DNA of 64,000 nt from Massilia sp. Mn16-1_5 (GTDB taxonomy: Bacteria > Pseudomonadota > Gammaproteobacteria > Burkholderiales > Burkholderiaceae_D): positions 248,001 through 312,000 of the forward strand of contig NZ_PPXQ01000005.1 of NCBI RefSeq assembly GCF_004798585.1, given 5' to 3'. A model generated the notes under the pieces. It saw only the letters and a list, made by a program, of their open reading frames with translations. It did not search any database and was not told the DNA's origin. Every line of letters begins with the position of its first letter. Positions within the stretch are counted from its first letter, which is position 1. Positions 44,722 through 54,485 of this stretch are shown piece after piece. A program made the position numbers and the translations under genes.

Positions 44722-45812
44722 GCGCCCTCCTCTAATGTCACATTTACGGCCTGCAGCTCGGCCGCCGTATTCTCGGGCAGCACGTCCATCGCGAACATGC
44801 CGGCGCCGATCTCGGTGCCGGCCAGGTATTTCAGGCGGTCGCGCGAGCGGTACGGCGGGTAGAACTGCGCATGCAGCTGGGTTTCCGGATGCGCCGCGCC
44901 GTCGGTCGGCGCCTGGTACCAGGCCATCAGGTAAGGGAAAGGCCGGTTCCACATGGTCTCGTACTTCAGCAGCACGGTCTTCAGGCAGCGTGCCAGGCTG
45001 GCGCGCTGGACGTCGCTGAGCGAGGCAAAATCCTGGCAGGGGCCGGTCGGCATGACCCAGACCTCGTAGGGATAGCGCGCGCAGGCCGGCACGAAGGCGA
45101 CCGCGTGCTCGTCCTGGTACAGCACGCGCCGCCCGTCGGCGATTTCGTTCTTCGCCATGTCGCACAGCAGGCTGGTGCCGTGCTCGAGATAGTATTCGCG
45201 CTCCTGGGCATGCATGCGCGCCGGTACCTGGGGCACGAAGGGATAGGCATAGATCTGGCCGTGCGGATGGTGCAGCGTGACGCCGACCTCGGCGCCGCGG
45301 TTCTCGAAAGGCAGCACGTATTCGATGTGTTCCCTGGCGCCGATGCGGCGCGTACGGTCGCCCCAGACCTGCAGCAGCAGCTCGATGCGCGACAGCGGCA
45401 GGTGCACCAGGGCCGTGGTCGGATCCTGGGTGAACACCACCACTTCGCAGTGGCCGTTGGCCGGCGCGGTCGGCACCGTCAGGTGCGGCGGATCGTGCGA
45501 TTCGAGGGCCAGCGACGGGAAGCGGTTGTCGAACACGGCCACCTCGTAGTCGCCCGGCGGCAGTTCGGTCGGATTCGCCGGGTCGCGCGTGACCGCCAGC
45601 GGGTTGTATTCCGGCGGCGGCAGGAAGGTGCGGTTCTGGCGGAAACCGGCATACGTGACCCACTCGCCGCGCAGGGGATGCCAGCGCAGGTGTGGATTGG
45701 CATTCATCGGATCAGGGAAGGGGCTGGGCGCCACGATCCCGTCCGGAATCGGCCGGTTGCTGTAGAGGGTCAGGTGTCGTCCGTCGGGCTTTGTCAGTTC
45801 TTTACTGTGCAT
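44718..45812 (-). CDS. galT: Galactose-1-phosphate uridylyltransferase
   Basis: 364 residues; exchanges UMP between UDP-glucose and galactose-1-phosphate. The catalytic triad motif [11 protein letters not shown] is near residue 185 and a second HIT-like part ends in the C-terminal half ([11 protein letters not shown]). First gene of the gal operon. The long leader at 45813-46190 holds several palindromes. No UDP-galactose epimerase or transporter lies in the window. Confidence 0.96.
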   Translation of the reverse strand: MHSKELTKPDGRHLTLYSNRPIPDGIVAPSPFPDPMNANPHLRWHPLRGEWVTYAGFRQNRTFLPPPEYNPLAVTRDPANPTELPPGDYEVAVFDNRFPSLALESHDPPHLTVPTAPANGHCEVVVFTQDPTTALVHLPLSRIELLLQVWGDRTRRIGAREHIEYVLPFENRGAEVGVTLHHPHGQIYAYPFVPQVPARMHAQEREYYLEHGTSLLCDMAKNEIADGRRVLYQDEHAVAFVPACARYPYEVWVMPTGPCQDFASLSDVQRASLARCLKTVLLKYETMWNRPFPYLMAWYQAPTDGAAHPETQLHAQFYPPYRSRDRLKYLAGTEIGAGMFAMDVLPENTAAELQAVNVTLEEGA

Positions 45813-45852
45813 GGCATCGCTTCATGTCGGCAGATCACGGGCAAAATTGCAT

Positions 45853-45919
45853 GCGTGCGCATTCATCATCGACGCTGCGCACGCGGCTAGGGAATGATCC
45901 TAACATGGCGTTTACGCCA
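45853..45919. promoter_or_regulatory. Palindromes in galT leader
   Basis: GCGTGCGCA (45853-45861) is inverted at 45876-45884, and TGGCG-TTTA-CGCCA (45906-45919) lies beyond. Both are within 110 bases of the galT start and are candidate operators or a leader hairpin. Confidence 0.45.
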
Positions 45920-46057
45920 CATTTTCCGTGCAGAACGTATGTTTTTTCCAACAGTTAATGCGTTGGCGGACGAGCTGGAAAGGGCATCAGGCGAGGACCC
46001 TGTTCTCTCCTATGAAAACGCTCCGTAAAGCCTTTTGGGCGAAGCATGCGCAGTCGA

Positions 46058-46081
46058 TTTTGTAGGCCTATACCTACAAAA
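46058..46081. promoter_or_regulatory. Perfect nine-base inverted repeat TTTTGTAGG-N6-CCTACAAAA
   Basis: A strong dyad between the gal operon start and the end of the M20 peptidase gene. A related TTGTAGGCCTA occurs at 25307. Probably a protein-binding site, perhaps for the gal operon regulator. Confidence 0.5.
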
Positions 46082-46155
46082 CGATTAGAAGTATTTACGG
46101 GGTTTGGCAAGACACGCACTGACAAGCTCAACCGGAGCGAAGAGCGGCAGGAAGG

Positions 46156-46181
46156 GACGCCGGCGCAGCTGCGCCGGCGTC
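46156..46181. terminator. 26-base perfect palindrome after the M20 peptidase gene
   Basis: GACGCCGGCGCAG (46156-46168) is followed directly by its exact inverse (46169-46181). It starts 11 bases after the M20 peptidase stop, so it may end that minus-strand transcript, though no U-tract follows. Confidence 0.5.
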
Positions 46182-46191
46182 GCGGGAAAGC

Positions 46192-47706
46192 TTACTTCGC
46201 CAGTTCGGCCAGCACCGCCGTGTACATCTGCAGATTCAGCAGCAACTGCTTGAGCGTGATGAACTCGTGCTCGGAGTGGCCCGTGTACACCTGGCCCGGC
46301 ATGCCGGGACCGAAGCTGACCGCGTTCGGGAACAGGCGCGAGTTGGTGCCGCCGCCGATCGCCACCGGCTTCGGATCCTTCATGCCCGTAAAATACGAGA
46401 ACACGTTCATCAGCACCGGCAGCTGCGGCGCATCGAGGCGCTGCCAGGGCTCGCCGGTTCGCACGGTGACGTTCGCCAGCGCCAGGTTGCGGCTCTGCCA
46501 GCCATCGATGGCCGCCTTGGCTTCGCTGGTGATTTGTTCGATGCTCTTGCCGCGCGGACGGCGCAGGTTGATCGAGACCTCGATCCCCTCCTCCTTCTGG
46601 CGGATCACGGTCGGGGCCACGGTCATCGGCCCCATGAAGCTGTCGCGGTAGGCGATGGCGCCGAACTTCTCGCCATACAGGCCGGTACCCACCAGTTCGT
46701 TCAGGTAGTTCACCGCCGCGCCGGCCGTCGTGTTCGGCCAGGGGCGCACGGCCAGCGCATCGGCCAGCATCGCTACCGCGTTGACGCCATCCTCGGGCTT
46801 CGAGGAGTGGGCCGACACGCCATGCGCGCGCACCTCGAGGTCGCTGCCCTTGCGCGTGAACTCGTAGCGCATGCCTTCCTGCTGCGCGCCGCGTGCGCGC
46901 ACCTGCGCCTCGATCTCGGGCGTCGCGTTGGCGATGGTGGCGCTGGCGTCTTCCGGAATCTGGCTGCCGAAGAAGCCGCCGCCGAAGGCTGCGATGTGCG
47001 GCTCGCCCGCGGGCGCAACGACAGCGCCGGCTTTCGGGAACGTAACGGCGATCGTGCCCGAGGCCTTTTCGGCCACCACCGCCGGATACTCGGCGTCGAG
47101 CGTGATGTTCATCTGCGGCGGCTCGTGGGTTTTGAGGAAGTCGACCAGCGGCTGCCAGTTCGATTCCTCGCCCATGTACACGTACAGTTCGATGCGTTTC
47201 GATAGCGGCAGCTGCTGGTCCTTCAGCGCCTTCATCGCGTACAGCGCGGTTGCGATCGGCCCCTTGTCGTCCTCGGCGCCGCGCGCCAGCAGCTTGCCCG
47301 GTTCGCTGGTCTGGTCCAGCACGAAGGGCGACTTCTTCCACTTGCTCGGGTCGACCGGCTGGACGTCGCCGTGGGTGACGATGCCGACCCGCTCTTCTCC
47401 TTTACCCATGCCGATGACGACCACCCAGCCATGGTCGGCGAAGTCGAAACCGAGACGGGATGTCTCAGTTTTGAGGTAGTTCTTGAAGGCGATGTGCTGC
47501 GGGTCCTGGTCGGACGGGATTTTGGGATCCGCCACGGTGTTGAAGCTGACCAGGCCGGCCAGCGTCTTGACGACCTCAAGACGGTAGGTCGTGACGGCAT
47601 ACTTGGCGGCCTTCACGGCGGCCGGGCTCAGTGCTGCCGTCTTCGGGGCCGCGTGAGCATGTACGGCGCAAGCCAGCAGCAGGCTGGCGAGGATCGTTCT
47701 TTTCAT
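46192..47706 (-). CDS. M20 family metallopeptidase (dipeptidase type), exported
   Basis: 504 residues. A signal peptide ends at about residue 20 (ACAVHAHA). Zinc-ligand motifs THGDVQPVD, GAEDDKGP and GEESNWQ are in place and typical of PepV/carnosinase-like M20 peptidases; a dimerisation domain lies between. The start at 47706 gives the signal peptide directly; 47724 is an alternative start. Likely periplasmic. Confidence 0.92.
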   Translation of the reverse strand: MKRTILASLLLACAVHAHAAPKTAALSPAAVKAAKYAVTTYRLEVVKTLAGLVSFNTVADPKIPSDQDPQHIAFKNYLKTETSRLGFDFADHGWVVVIGMGKGEERVGIVTHGDVQPVDPSKWKKSPFVLDQTSEPGKLLARGAEDDKGPIATALYAMKALKDQQLPLSKRIELYVYMGEESNWQPLVDFLKTHEPPQMNITLDAEYPAVVAEKASGTIAVTFPKAGAVVAPAGEPHIAAFGGGFFGSQIPEDASATIANATPEIEAQVRARGAQQEGMRYEFTRKGSDLEVRAHGVSAHSSKPEDGVNAVAMLADALAVRPWPNTTAGAAVNYLNELVGTGLYGEKFGAIAYRDSFMGPMTVAPTVIRQKEEGIEVSINLRRPRGKSIEQITSEAKAAIDGWQSRNLALANVTVRTGEPWQRLDAPQLPVLMNVFSYFTGMKDPKPVAIGGGTNSRLFPNAVSFGPGMPGQVYTGHSEHEFITLKQLLLNLQMYTAVLAELAK

Positions 47707-47819
47707 GGTTGTTGGTGTCTCCATTGCATTGGCGCAACGAGTCTAGCACAGCGTCCGTCGGCAGGCCGGCGCGCATTCCGGTATCGTTGCAGCCAACAAC
47801 GACACCAACGAGGCAAGAC

Positions 47820-48683
47820 ATGAGCGACAAACTGGTACGCCGCATCCACCCGGCCATGCGCGACGATATCGGCGACCTGATCACCCAGCGGCCGGTGCCA
47901 TCAAGCCACCTGGAGCAGGTCGATCCCTTCCTGTTCCTGAACCACCACGGCCCGCAAACCTATGCGCCGCACAACCGCGGCCTGCCCTTCGGCCCGCATC
48001 CGCACCGCGGCTTCGAGACCGTCACCTTCATCCTCGAGGGTATGCTGATGCACAAGGACAGCGCCGGTTACGAAAGCATCATCCGCGCCGGCGGCGTGCA
48101 GTGGATGACGGCCGGCAGCGGCCTGATTCACGCCGAGATCTCGCCGCCCGAATTCCTGCAAGGCGGCGGGCCGCTCGAGATCCTGCAGCTGTGGGTCAAC
48201 CTGCCGCCGCACCTCAAGATGACGAAGCCGGCCTATACCGGCCTGCAAAAGGACGACATCCCCGAACTGAGCCTGGACGGCGGCCGCGTGACCATGCACC
48301 TGAGCGCGGGCGAGTGGGAAGGCCGGCGTGGACCGGTCGAATCGCTGACCGGCGTCTTCATGAGCACAGTCGCCTTCCAGCCCGGCGGTCGCCTGCGCGT
48401 GCGCGGCCTGGCCGAGCGCAACGTCTTCCTGTACATCGTACGCGGCGCGCTCGAGGTCGGATCGGCGCAGGACCGCGTCAGCGCCTTCCACCTGGTCGAA
48501 CTGGGCAGCGAGGGTACCGAATTCGAGATGACGGCGCTGGAAGACAGCGTGGTCCTGCTCGGCCACGCCGAGCCGATCGGCGCGCCGGTGGTGTCCTACG
48601 GTCCCTTCGTGATGAACTCGCGCGAAGAGATCGAGCAGGCGGTGCGCGACTACCAGGCCGGCAAGTTCGGACCGCCTATGTGA
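47820..48683 (+). CDS. Pirin family protein
   Basis: 287 residues of bicupin fold. The metal-binding motif PHPHRGFETVTFILEG and the second HAEIS lie in the N-terminal cupin (about 58-110), the hallmark of pirins. Bacterial pirins include quercetinases and regulators of pyruvate metabolism; the role here cannot be told. GAGGCAAG precedes the ATG. Confidence 0.95.
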   Translation: MSDKLVRRIHPAMRDDIGDLITQRPVPSSHLEQVDPFLFLNHHGPQTYAPHNRGLPFGPHPHRGFETVTFILEGMLMHKDSAGYESIIRAGGVQWMTAGSGLIHAEISPPEFLQGGGPLEILQLWVNLPPHLKMTKPAYTGLQKDDIPELSLDGGRVTMHLSAGEWEGRRGPVESLTGVFMSTVAFQPGGRLRVRGLAERNVFLYIVRGALEVGSAQDRVSAFHLVELGSEGTEFEMTALEDSVVLLGHAEPIGAPVVSYGPFVMNSREEIEQAVRDYQAGKFGPPM

Positions 48684-48746
48684 GTGCGCTGCGTTTTTTC
48701 GGCCTCGATTAGAGTGAAGGCATCCCCAACTTCACGAGACCCGAGC

Positions 48747-49769
48747 ATGCACGCCGTTCCCCTTGCCGCCACCACGCGCGGCTATGCCGAAACCGGCTAC
48801 ACCGTCGAAAACGTCCACGCCGGTTCGATCGCCGTCGTGGACACCACGGGCCGCCTGCTGGCCTGGGCCGGCGATCCGCAGTATCCCACCTTCACCCGTT
48901 CGGCCCTGAAACCCTTCCAGGCCCTGCCTTTCCTGTTGTCCGAAGGCCCGGCCAAATTCGGCCTGCTTGAAGAAGAGCTGGCGCTGCTGTGCGCCAGCCA
49001 TTCGGGCGAAGAAAAGCACCTGCACGGTGTGCGCTCCATCCTCGGCAAGATCGGCCTGGACGCCGGCCACCTGGAATGCGGCTGCGGCGTGCCGCTCTAC
49101 TACGAGTACAACAACATGCCGGTGCCGCAGGACCAGACCTGGACGCCACTGCACCACAACTGTTCCGGCAAGCACAGCGGCTTCCTGGCCTGGTGCCGCC
49201 AGCACGACGTCTCGACCACCGGCTACGTCGCGCCCGACCACCCGCTGCAGCAGGCCGTGCGCGCCGCGCTGGCCGATGCGGTGAAGCTGCCGGAAGCGAA
49301 GCTGCCGCGCGGGATCGACGGCTGCTCGGCGCCCAACTACGCCCTGCCCCTTGCCAGCCTGGCGCACCTGTACGCGCGCCTGGCGCAGGGCCCGCGTGAT
49401 GCGCAGCTGGGCAACGCGCTTGGCCCCCTGTTCGACGCCATGACGCACCGTCCCGACATGGTCTCGGGCACCGAGCGCAGCGACCTGGTGTTGATGACGG
49501 CAGGCGGCGGCGACTGGGTCGCGAAGATCGGCGCCGACGCCGTGCAGGCGGTCGGCATCCGCTCGAAAGGCATCGGCATCGCGATCAAGATCGCCGACGG
49601 CAATAACCGCGGCCTGCACACGATCACCTATAACGTGCTCGACCAGCTCGGCCTGCTGGACGACGAGAAGCGTACGGTGCTGGAGCGCTTCCGCCAGCCT
49701 TTGATCCGCAACGCGCGCGGCGCCGTGGCCGGCGACATCCGTCCGCTGTTCACGCTGCAGCACGCGTAA
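48747..49769 (+). CDS. Asparaginase (Rhizobium-type AnsA family)
   Basis: 340 residues, cytosolic. The motif HHNCSGKHSGFLAW and the SRSALKPFQ-like segment (TFTRSALKPFQALPFL) mark the family of thermolabile asparaginase II-like enzymes of Rhizobium etli type. Hydrolyses L-asparagine to aspartate and ammonia. Follows the pirin gene by 63 bases and may be cotranscribed. Confidence 0.92.
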   Translation: MHAVPLAATTRGYAETGYTVENVHAGSIAVVDTTGRLLAWAGDPQYPTFTRSALKPFQALPFLLSEGPAKFGLLEEELALLCASHSGEEKHLHGVRSILGKIGLDAGHLECGCGVPLYYEYNNMPVPQDQTWTPLHHNCSGKHSGFLAWCRQHDVSTTGYVAPDHPLQQAVRAALADAVKLPEAKLPRGIDGCSAPNYALPLASLAHLYARLAQGPRDAQLGNALGPLFDAMTHRPDMVSGTERSDLVLMTAGGGDWVAKIGADAVQAVGIRSKGIGIAIKIADGNNRGLHTITYNVLDQLGLLDDEKRTVLERFRQPLIRNARGAVAGDIRPLFTLQHA

Positions 49770-49777
49770 TCTATATG

Positions 49778-49867
49778 TAGGGTGGAGTCCCGACTCCACG
49801 CGTTGCGGCGTCAACGAGTCCGCGGCTGATCACCTGCCGCACGCGTGGAGTCAAGACTTCACCCTAC
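49778..49867. repeat. REP-like inverted pair 4
   Basis: Arms at 49778-49803 (GTAGGGTGGAGTCCCGACTCC...) and 49842-49867 are inverted copies. Each begins with GTAG followed by a palindrome of a different stem sequence (GTGGAGTC) from the copies elsewhere. Sits between the asparaginase and hydrolase genes. Confidence 0.7.
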
Positions 49868-50733
49868 GAAACCAATCGCCTCAGCATCGCCGCGAGAGGC
49901 TCCAGCACCTCCTTGTCCTGCCAGTAGCCATTGTGCGACAGCGGATTCCAGCTCTTGAGCATCCAGCCCACCGCGCCCTGCCCGGCATTGATGACGCGGT
50001 CCTCGACCAGTACGCGGTAGCCCTCCGACAGCGGCTGCAGCGGCCAGCCAAGGACGTCGTCGGGGTCGTACAGGTTCAGCCAGCGAAACATCGGCGTCGG
50101 CGGCGCGATCGGCTTGATGTGCATCTCCTTGTGCGCGGCGACAAAAATCGGGATATTGCAGCCGGTCGTCACCAGGGCGGAGCAGGTGCCGCCCGCCAGA
50201 TACAAGCGTTCACGCTCGCTGAGCAGGCGGCCCAGGGCCGGGCGCGACCAGGCATCGATGTCGCGCCAGATGCCGGCCTCGACCCGCCCGCCGCCGAGCG
50301 CTTTCTGCGCGTCGTAGATATAGCTCGACAGGACCTGGCAGCCGAGCGAATGGGCAAGGAAGACGACCGGCATACCGGCGTCGATGGGGTTCGCAGCCGA
50401 CGCGGCCAGCAGCGCCCGCGCGATCTGGGCCTGCGCCAGCTCGTAGACCGAGCCCGGGTCTTCCTTGCGGTTCTCCAGGCCGGCGGCATCGGCAAAGCCG
50501 AACAGCATGAACTTGCGCAGCTGGTCGTAGTGCACCTTGCTTCCCGCGTCCACGCGCTCCCACACGGTCTGCTCGTTCTTTTGCAGGATGTCCTGGTAAT
50601 ACACCGAATAGAAGGCTGCGCGCTCGCGCAGGGCCGGACCGAGGCGGGTACGCATCTCGCCGAACACGCCGGCCGCGTAGTCGCGCGGCGTTTCGCCCAT
50701 TCCGTGAACCGTGATCAGTGCGACCTGGGGCAT
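49864..50733 (-). CDS. Alpha/beta hydrolase-like protein
   Basis: 289 residues; AAAGGAGG precedes the ATG. ITVHGMGETP supplies the oxyanion His-Gly motif and AHSLGC holds the nucleophilic Ser (about 126). The C-terminal His could be in SHNGYWQDKE. Cytosolic. Lipase/esterase activity is likely, but the substrate is unknown. Confidence 0.85.
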   Translation of the reverse strand: MPQVALITVHGMGETPRDYAAGVFGEMRTRLGPALRERAAFYSVYYQDILQKNEQTVWERVDAGSKVHYDQLRKFMLFGFADAAGLENRKEDPGSVYELAQAQIARALLAASAANPIDAGMPVVFLAHSLGCQVLSSYIYDAQKALGGGRVEAGIWRDIDAWSRPALGRLLSERERLYLAGGTCSALVTTGCNIPIFVAAHKEMHIKPIAPPTPMFRWLNLYDPDDVLGWPLQPLSEGYRVLVEDRVINAGQGAVGWMLKSWNPLSHNGYWQDKEVLEPLAAMLRRLVS

Positions 50734-50852
50734 GGCGGCCTCCTTTGATAGAGAGGGATAGGAATCGGCCTCAGCAATAAGGTGGATTCCTAACTCCAGC
50801 TTACCACCAAGCCCAGCGCGACGGCCGCCCGCACGCTAGCGCAACGGGACGC

Positions 50853-50881
50853 TTTACTCAATTAGTTGCAGGAACTATAAT
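50853..50881 (+). promoter_or_regulatory. Promoter TTTACT-N17-TATAAT
   Basis: Good spacing and a perfect -10 (50876-50881), within an AT-rich patch of the 275-base gap. It points toward the gene at 51009, about 120 bases downstream. Confidence 0.55.
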
Positions 50882-51008
50882 TTTCTTAAGTATAACTGTA
50901 TTTGCCCAATTGTATGTACACCCGACCGCGCCTCCGGACCGGCATCACGCCGCCTCATGCAGACTGCATGACGGCGCCGGCACGCCCGGGCGCTGCGCGA
51001 GGCCGGCC

Positions 51009-51791
51009 ATGAGTCCGATCCTGTTTCCGCAGTATGCGGATGCGATCCGCGACCTCGACCTGGCGGCGATCGATACCCCGGCCGCCCTGCCGGAACGCTT
51101 CCTGCTGGCGCGCGAAGGCAAGTACAGCGTGCACTACATCCCCTTCGAATACGTGAACCCGGCCGCGCGCATCGTGGTCGTCGGTATCGCGCCCGGCTTT
51201 GCGCAGTGGAGGAATGCGATGCGCGAAGCCCAGCGCTGCATCCGCGCCGGGGCCGGCCAGGACGAGGTGCTGCGCGCGGCGCGCCTGGCGGGCGCCTTCA
51301 GCGGCGCGATCCGCCCCAACTTCGTCGCCCTGCTCGACGCCATCGGCGTACAGCGCTGGCTCGGCATCGCCAGCTGCGCCTCGCTGTTCGACCTTGATGC
51401 GCACCTGGTGCAGATCAGCGCCATCCTGCGCCATCCGGTGTTCGCCGACGGCCGCAACTACAGCGGCACGCCGGGCATGGCCAGGCTGCCATTCCTGCGC
51501 GAGCAGGTGCTGCGCTACTTCGCGCAGGAGGCGGCCAGCTTGCCCGATGCGCTCTACATCCCGATGGGCGGCAGCGTCGCCGAAGGCCTGGACTGGCTCG
51601 CGCGCGAAGGCGTGATCCGGCGCGACCGCATCCTGCATGGCCTGCCGCATCCGTCCGGCGCGAATGCCGAACGGGTCGCCTATTTCCTCGGCCGCAAGGA
51701 GCGCGCCACGCTCTCATCGCGTACCAACGCGCGCCAGATCGATGCTTCGCGTGCCACCTTGCTGGCCCAGATGGCCGCACTCACGGATTAA
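51009..51791 (+). CDS. Uracil-DNA glycosylase-fold protein
   Basis: 260 residues. IVVVGIAPGFAQ (about 57-68) resembles motif A (GxAPG) and HGLPHPSGANAERVAYF (about 215-231) resembles the conserved HPSG/N motif of the UDG superfamily. The acidic residue usual at the end of motif A seems replaced, so activity is uncertain. Cytosolic, single gene; GAGG near the ATG. Could be a DNA repair protein or a divergent nucleotide-binding relative. Confidence 0.6.
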   Translation: MSPILFPQYADAIRDLDLAAIDTPAALPERFLLAREGKYSVHYIPFEYVNPAARIVVVGIAPGFAQWRNAMREAQRCIRAGAGQDEVLRAARLAGAFSGAIRPNFVALLDAIGVQRWLGIASCASLFDLDAHLVQISAILRHPVFADGRNYSGTPGMARLPFLREQVLRYFAQEAASLPDALYIPMGGSVAEGLDWLAREGVIRRDRILHGLPHPSGANAERVAYFLGRKERATLSSRTNARQIDASRATLLAQMAALTD

Positions 51792-51794
51792 GGC

Positions 51795-54485
51795 TTAGCG
51801 CGGCGCGCTTGCCGCGTCCTGCAGGATGCGCACCAGCGCCCCCATGTCGACCGGCTTCACCAGGTGATGCGCGAAACCGGCTTCGCGCGCCCGCATGCGG
51901 TCCTGCTCGCCCCCGTAGCCGGTGGCCGCGATCAGCACCGCATCGCGCATCCCCGGCTGGGCACGCAGCAAGGCGCCGAGCTGGTAACCGTCCATGTCCG
52001 GCAGGCCGATGTCGACCACCATCGCGTCGGGCGGCTCGCGCGCCGCACGTTCGAGCGCGCCCCTGGCCGTGTATTCGACCGTGACCGCATGGCCTTGCAC
52101 CCGCAGCAGCGTGGCCAGGCTGTCGGCCGCATCCTCGTTGTCGTCGACGACGATCACGCGCAGGGGCCGGAAGGCCGCCGCATCGGCGGGACGCGCGGCG
52201 CCCCCTGCCACCGGAGCGTCGCCCTCGCACTGCGGACAGGGCAGCTCGATCGTGAACACGCTGCCCAGTCCCACGCCCTCGCTCGCGGCGCGGGCTTCGC
52301 CGCCGTGCATCTCGACCAGCTTCTTGACCAGCGCCAGGCCCAGCCCCAGGCCGCCCTGCGAGCGCGCCAGCGTGCGTGCGCCCTGGCTGAACGGTTCGAA
52401 CACGGTCGGCAGCAGGTCGGCCGGCATGCCCAAGCCGTTATCGCGAATCTCGACCAGGGCGCGGCCCGGCCCCATCGTCAGCGCAATGCGGATGGTGCCG
52501 GCCGGCGGCGTGTACTTCGCCGCATTGTTCAGGATGTTGACGACCACCTGGATCAGGCGCGTCGCGTCGCCGCGTACCCGCACCGGGCCATCGGGCAGGA
52601 CCAGGTCGACCCGGTGCGACTTTTCGTCGATCAGCGGCCACGCCTGGTCCAGCGCGCTGCGCACGACCTCGCACAGGTCGACCTCGTCCACCTGCAAGGT
52701 CACCAGGCCGCGCGTCACGCGCGAGACGTCGAGCAGGTCGTCGACCAGGCGGCTCATGTGCTTGACCTGGCGGCTGATGATGGCGCTGGCCTGGCGGATA
52801 CGCGGCTCGTCGCGGAACTGGATGTTGAGCAGGGCCGCCGAGCTGCTGATCGGCGCCAGCGGGTTGCGCAGTTCGTGCGCCAGCATCGCCAGGAACTCGT
52901 CCTTCATGCGGCTCAGGCGCTCGGCCTCCACCCGCGCCACGCGCTCGCTCTGCAGCAGCGCCTCGCGCTCGAGCGCCGACTTGCGCGCCGCTTCGTACAG
53001 GCGCGCATTGTCGAGCGCCACCGCCGCCTGCGCGGCCACGCCGGCGACGATGCGTTCGGTGCGTTCGCTGAACACGCCGGGCTCGGGATGGCCGAAGAAC
53101 AGGCCGCCCAGCACCGTACCCGAGCGCGCCACCACCGGCACCGCCAGGTAGCTGCGCACCGGCAGGTGCCCCTTCGGCATGCCGAAGTGCGGCGCGCTCA
53201 AGCCATAGCGCGGATCGCGCGTGATGTCGTCGCTGCGCACGATGCCTTCGTTGCGGAAGGTCGGACCGAACACCGCCGTCTGGCGTGGATGGCCGAAGCG
53301 CTCGAAGGCCTCGCGCGGCGCGCCGGACAGGGAGTACAGCAGCAGGCTGTTGCCCTGCTCGTCTTCGGTAGCATAGAAAAAGGCGCCGAAACGGGCGCCG
53401 CTCAATTCGGTACCGGCGTCGGTGATCGCCTGCAGCAGCATCTCGGTGTCGAGGGTCGAGGCCAGCGCCTGGCCGGTCCGGTTCAGCAGTTCGAGGATGC
53501 GCGTCTCGTCGCGCAGCGTCTCCTCGACGCGGGCGCGGCGCACCGCTTCGCGCGTCTGGCGCGCCACGTCCTCGGCCAGCGCCACCTCGGCCGCAGTCCA
53601 GCGCCGCGGCGCGCCCGCGTGCAGGTAGAACACGGCCGCCAGTCGTCCGCCCTCGATGATCGGCACCGCCATCAGGGCGCGCACGCCGATGTCCGCATAG
53701 GCGGCCGCATACGGCGCGCTCAAGGGCTCAAGCTGCACATCGTCGAAGCGCAGCGCGCGCCCGGCGCACAGGGCGTGCCCCGGCTCGGCACCGAAGCGCT
53801 CGAGCATGAGGGTCTTGCCGGACAGGCTATTGATGCTGCCGTCGGTCCAGTCGCGCTCGACGCTGAGCGTTTGTCCGGTCGCGTCGATCTCGCCGTAGCC
53901 GACCCGCCCCACGCCGAGGTGACGGCCCACGAGCGCGCTGGCCGCTTCCATGATCTCCACCGGATCGAGCAGTTCGCGCAGGGTGGCGCCGAGCTCGCGC
54001 TGGAAGCCGTGCTGCTGCGCGGCGAGCACGCGTTCGGTGGTATCGGTCAGCACGCACAGTACACCCGCCATCTCCTCGCCTTCGCGCAGCGGCGAGCACG
54101 AGAGCGTGAGGAAGCGGCGCGCGCCCTGGCCGGGCCGCGCCAGGTCCAGCGGCAGGTCCTGCAGCAGCGCCGTCTCTCCCGCCAGCGCGGCTTCGAGCAC
54201 CGGCATCAGGCCGGCCCAGGAATCGGTGAATGCCTGCTCCAAAGGCTGGCCGAAGGCGGCCGGATGGCGCTCGCCCAGCAGGTCGATGAAGGCGTCGTTG
54301 TAGACCAGGCGCCGCTCGGCGCCCCAGGCCGCGAACATCGGGAAGCGCGAACCGAGCATCAGGGCGGCGACGGCGCGCAAGCCCTCCGGCCACGGCATGC
54401 CGCCGGCCAGCGGCACGGCGCGCAGCAGTGCACGCACGCCGTCGCTGTCGGTGTCGAACGGAAGTGCGCGCATCGCTCGGTTCAT
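51795..54485 (-). CDS. Hybrid sensor histidine kinase with PAS and GAF domains and a receiver
   Basis: 896 residues, soluble. In order: a PAS-like region (about 45-150), GAF (about 165-320), a second GAF (about 330-500), HisKA with the His in LAMLAHELRNPLAP (about 535), HATPase (NNAAKYTPPAG; SQGGLGLGLALVKKLVEMHGG), and a C-terminal receiver with DD and Asp (VIVVDDNEDAADSL; MVVDIGLPDMDGYQ) and Lys (LVKPVD). It would phosphotransfer internally before passing to a downstream partner that is not in the window. Single gene. Confidence 0.95.
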   Translation of the reverse strand: MNRAMRALPFDTDSDGVRALLRAVPLAGGMPWPEGLRAVAALMLGSRFPMFAAWGAERRLVYNDAFIDLLGERHPAAFGQPLEQAFTDSWAGLMPVLEAALAGETALLQDLPLDLARPGQGARRFLTLSCSPLREGEEMAGVLCVLTDTTERVLAAQQHGFQRELGATLRELLDPVEIMEAASALVGRHLGVGRVGYGEIDATGQTLSVERDWTDGSINSLSGKTLMLERFGAEPGHALCAGRALRFDDVQLEPLSAPYAAAYADIGVRALMAVPIIEGGRLAAVFYLHAGAPRRWTAAEVALAEDVARQTREAVRRARVEETLRDETRILELLNRTGQALASTLDTEMLLQAITDAGTELSGARFGAFFYATEDEQGNSLLLYSLSGAPREAFERFGHPRQTAVFGPTFRNEGIVRSDDITRDPRYGLSAPHFGMPKGHLPVRSYLAVPVVARSGTVLGGLFFGHPEPGVFSERTERIVAGVAAQAAVALDNARLYEAARKSALEREALLQSERVARVEAERLSRMKDEFLAMLAHELRNPLAPISSSAALLNIQFRDEPRIRQASAIISRQVKHMSRLVDDLLDVSRVTRGLVTLQVDEVDLCEVVRSALDQAWPLIDEKSHRVDLVLPDGPVRVRGDATRLIQVVVNILNNAAKYTPPAGTIRIALTMGPGRALVEIRDNGLGMPADLLPTVFEPFSQGARTLARSQGGLGLGLALVKKLVEMHGGEARAASEGVGLGSVFTIELPCPQCEGDAPVAGGAARPADAAAFRPLRVIVVDDNEDAADSLATLLRVQGHAVTVEYTARGALERAAREPPDAMVVDIGLPDMDGYQLGALLRAQPGMRDAVLIAATGYGGEQDRMRAREAGFAHHLVKPVDMGALVRILQDAASAPR

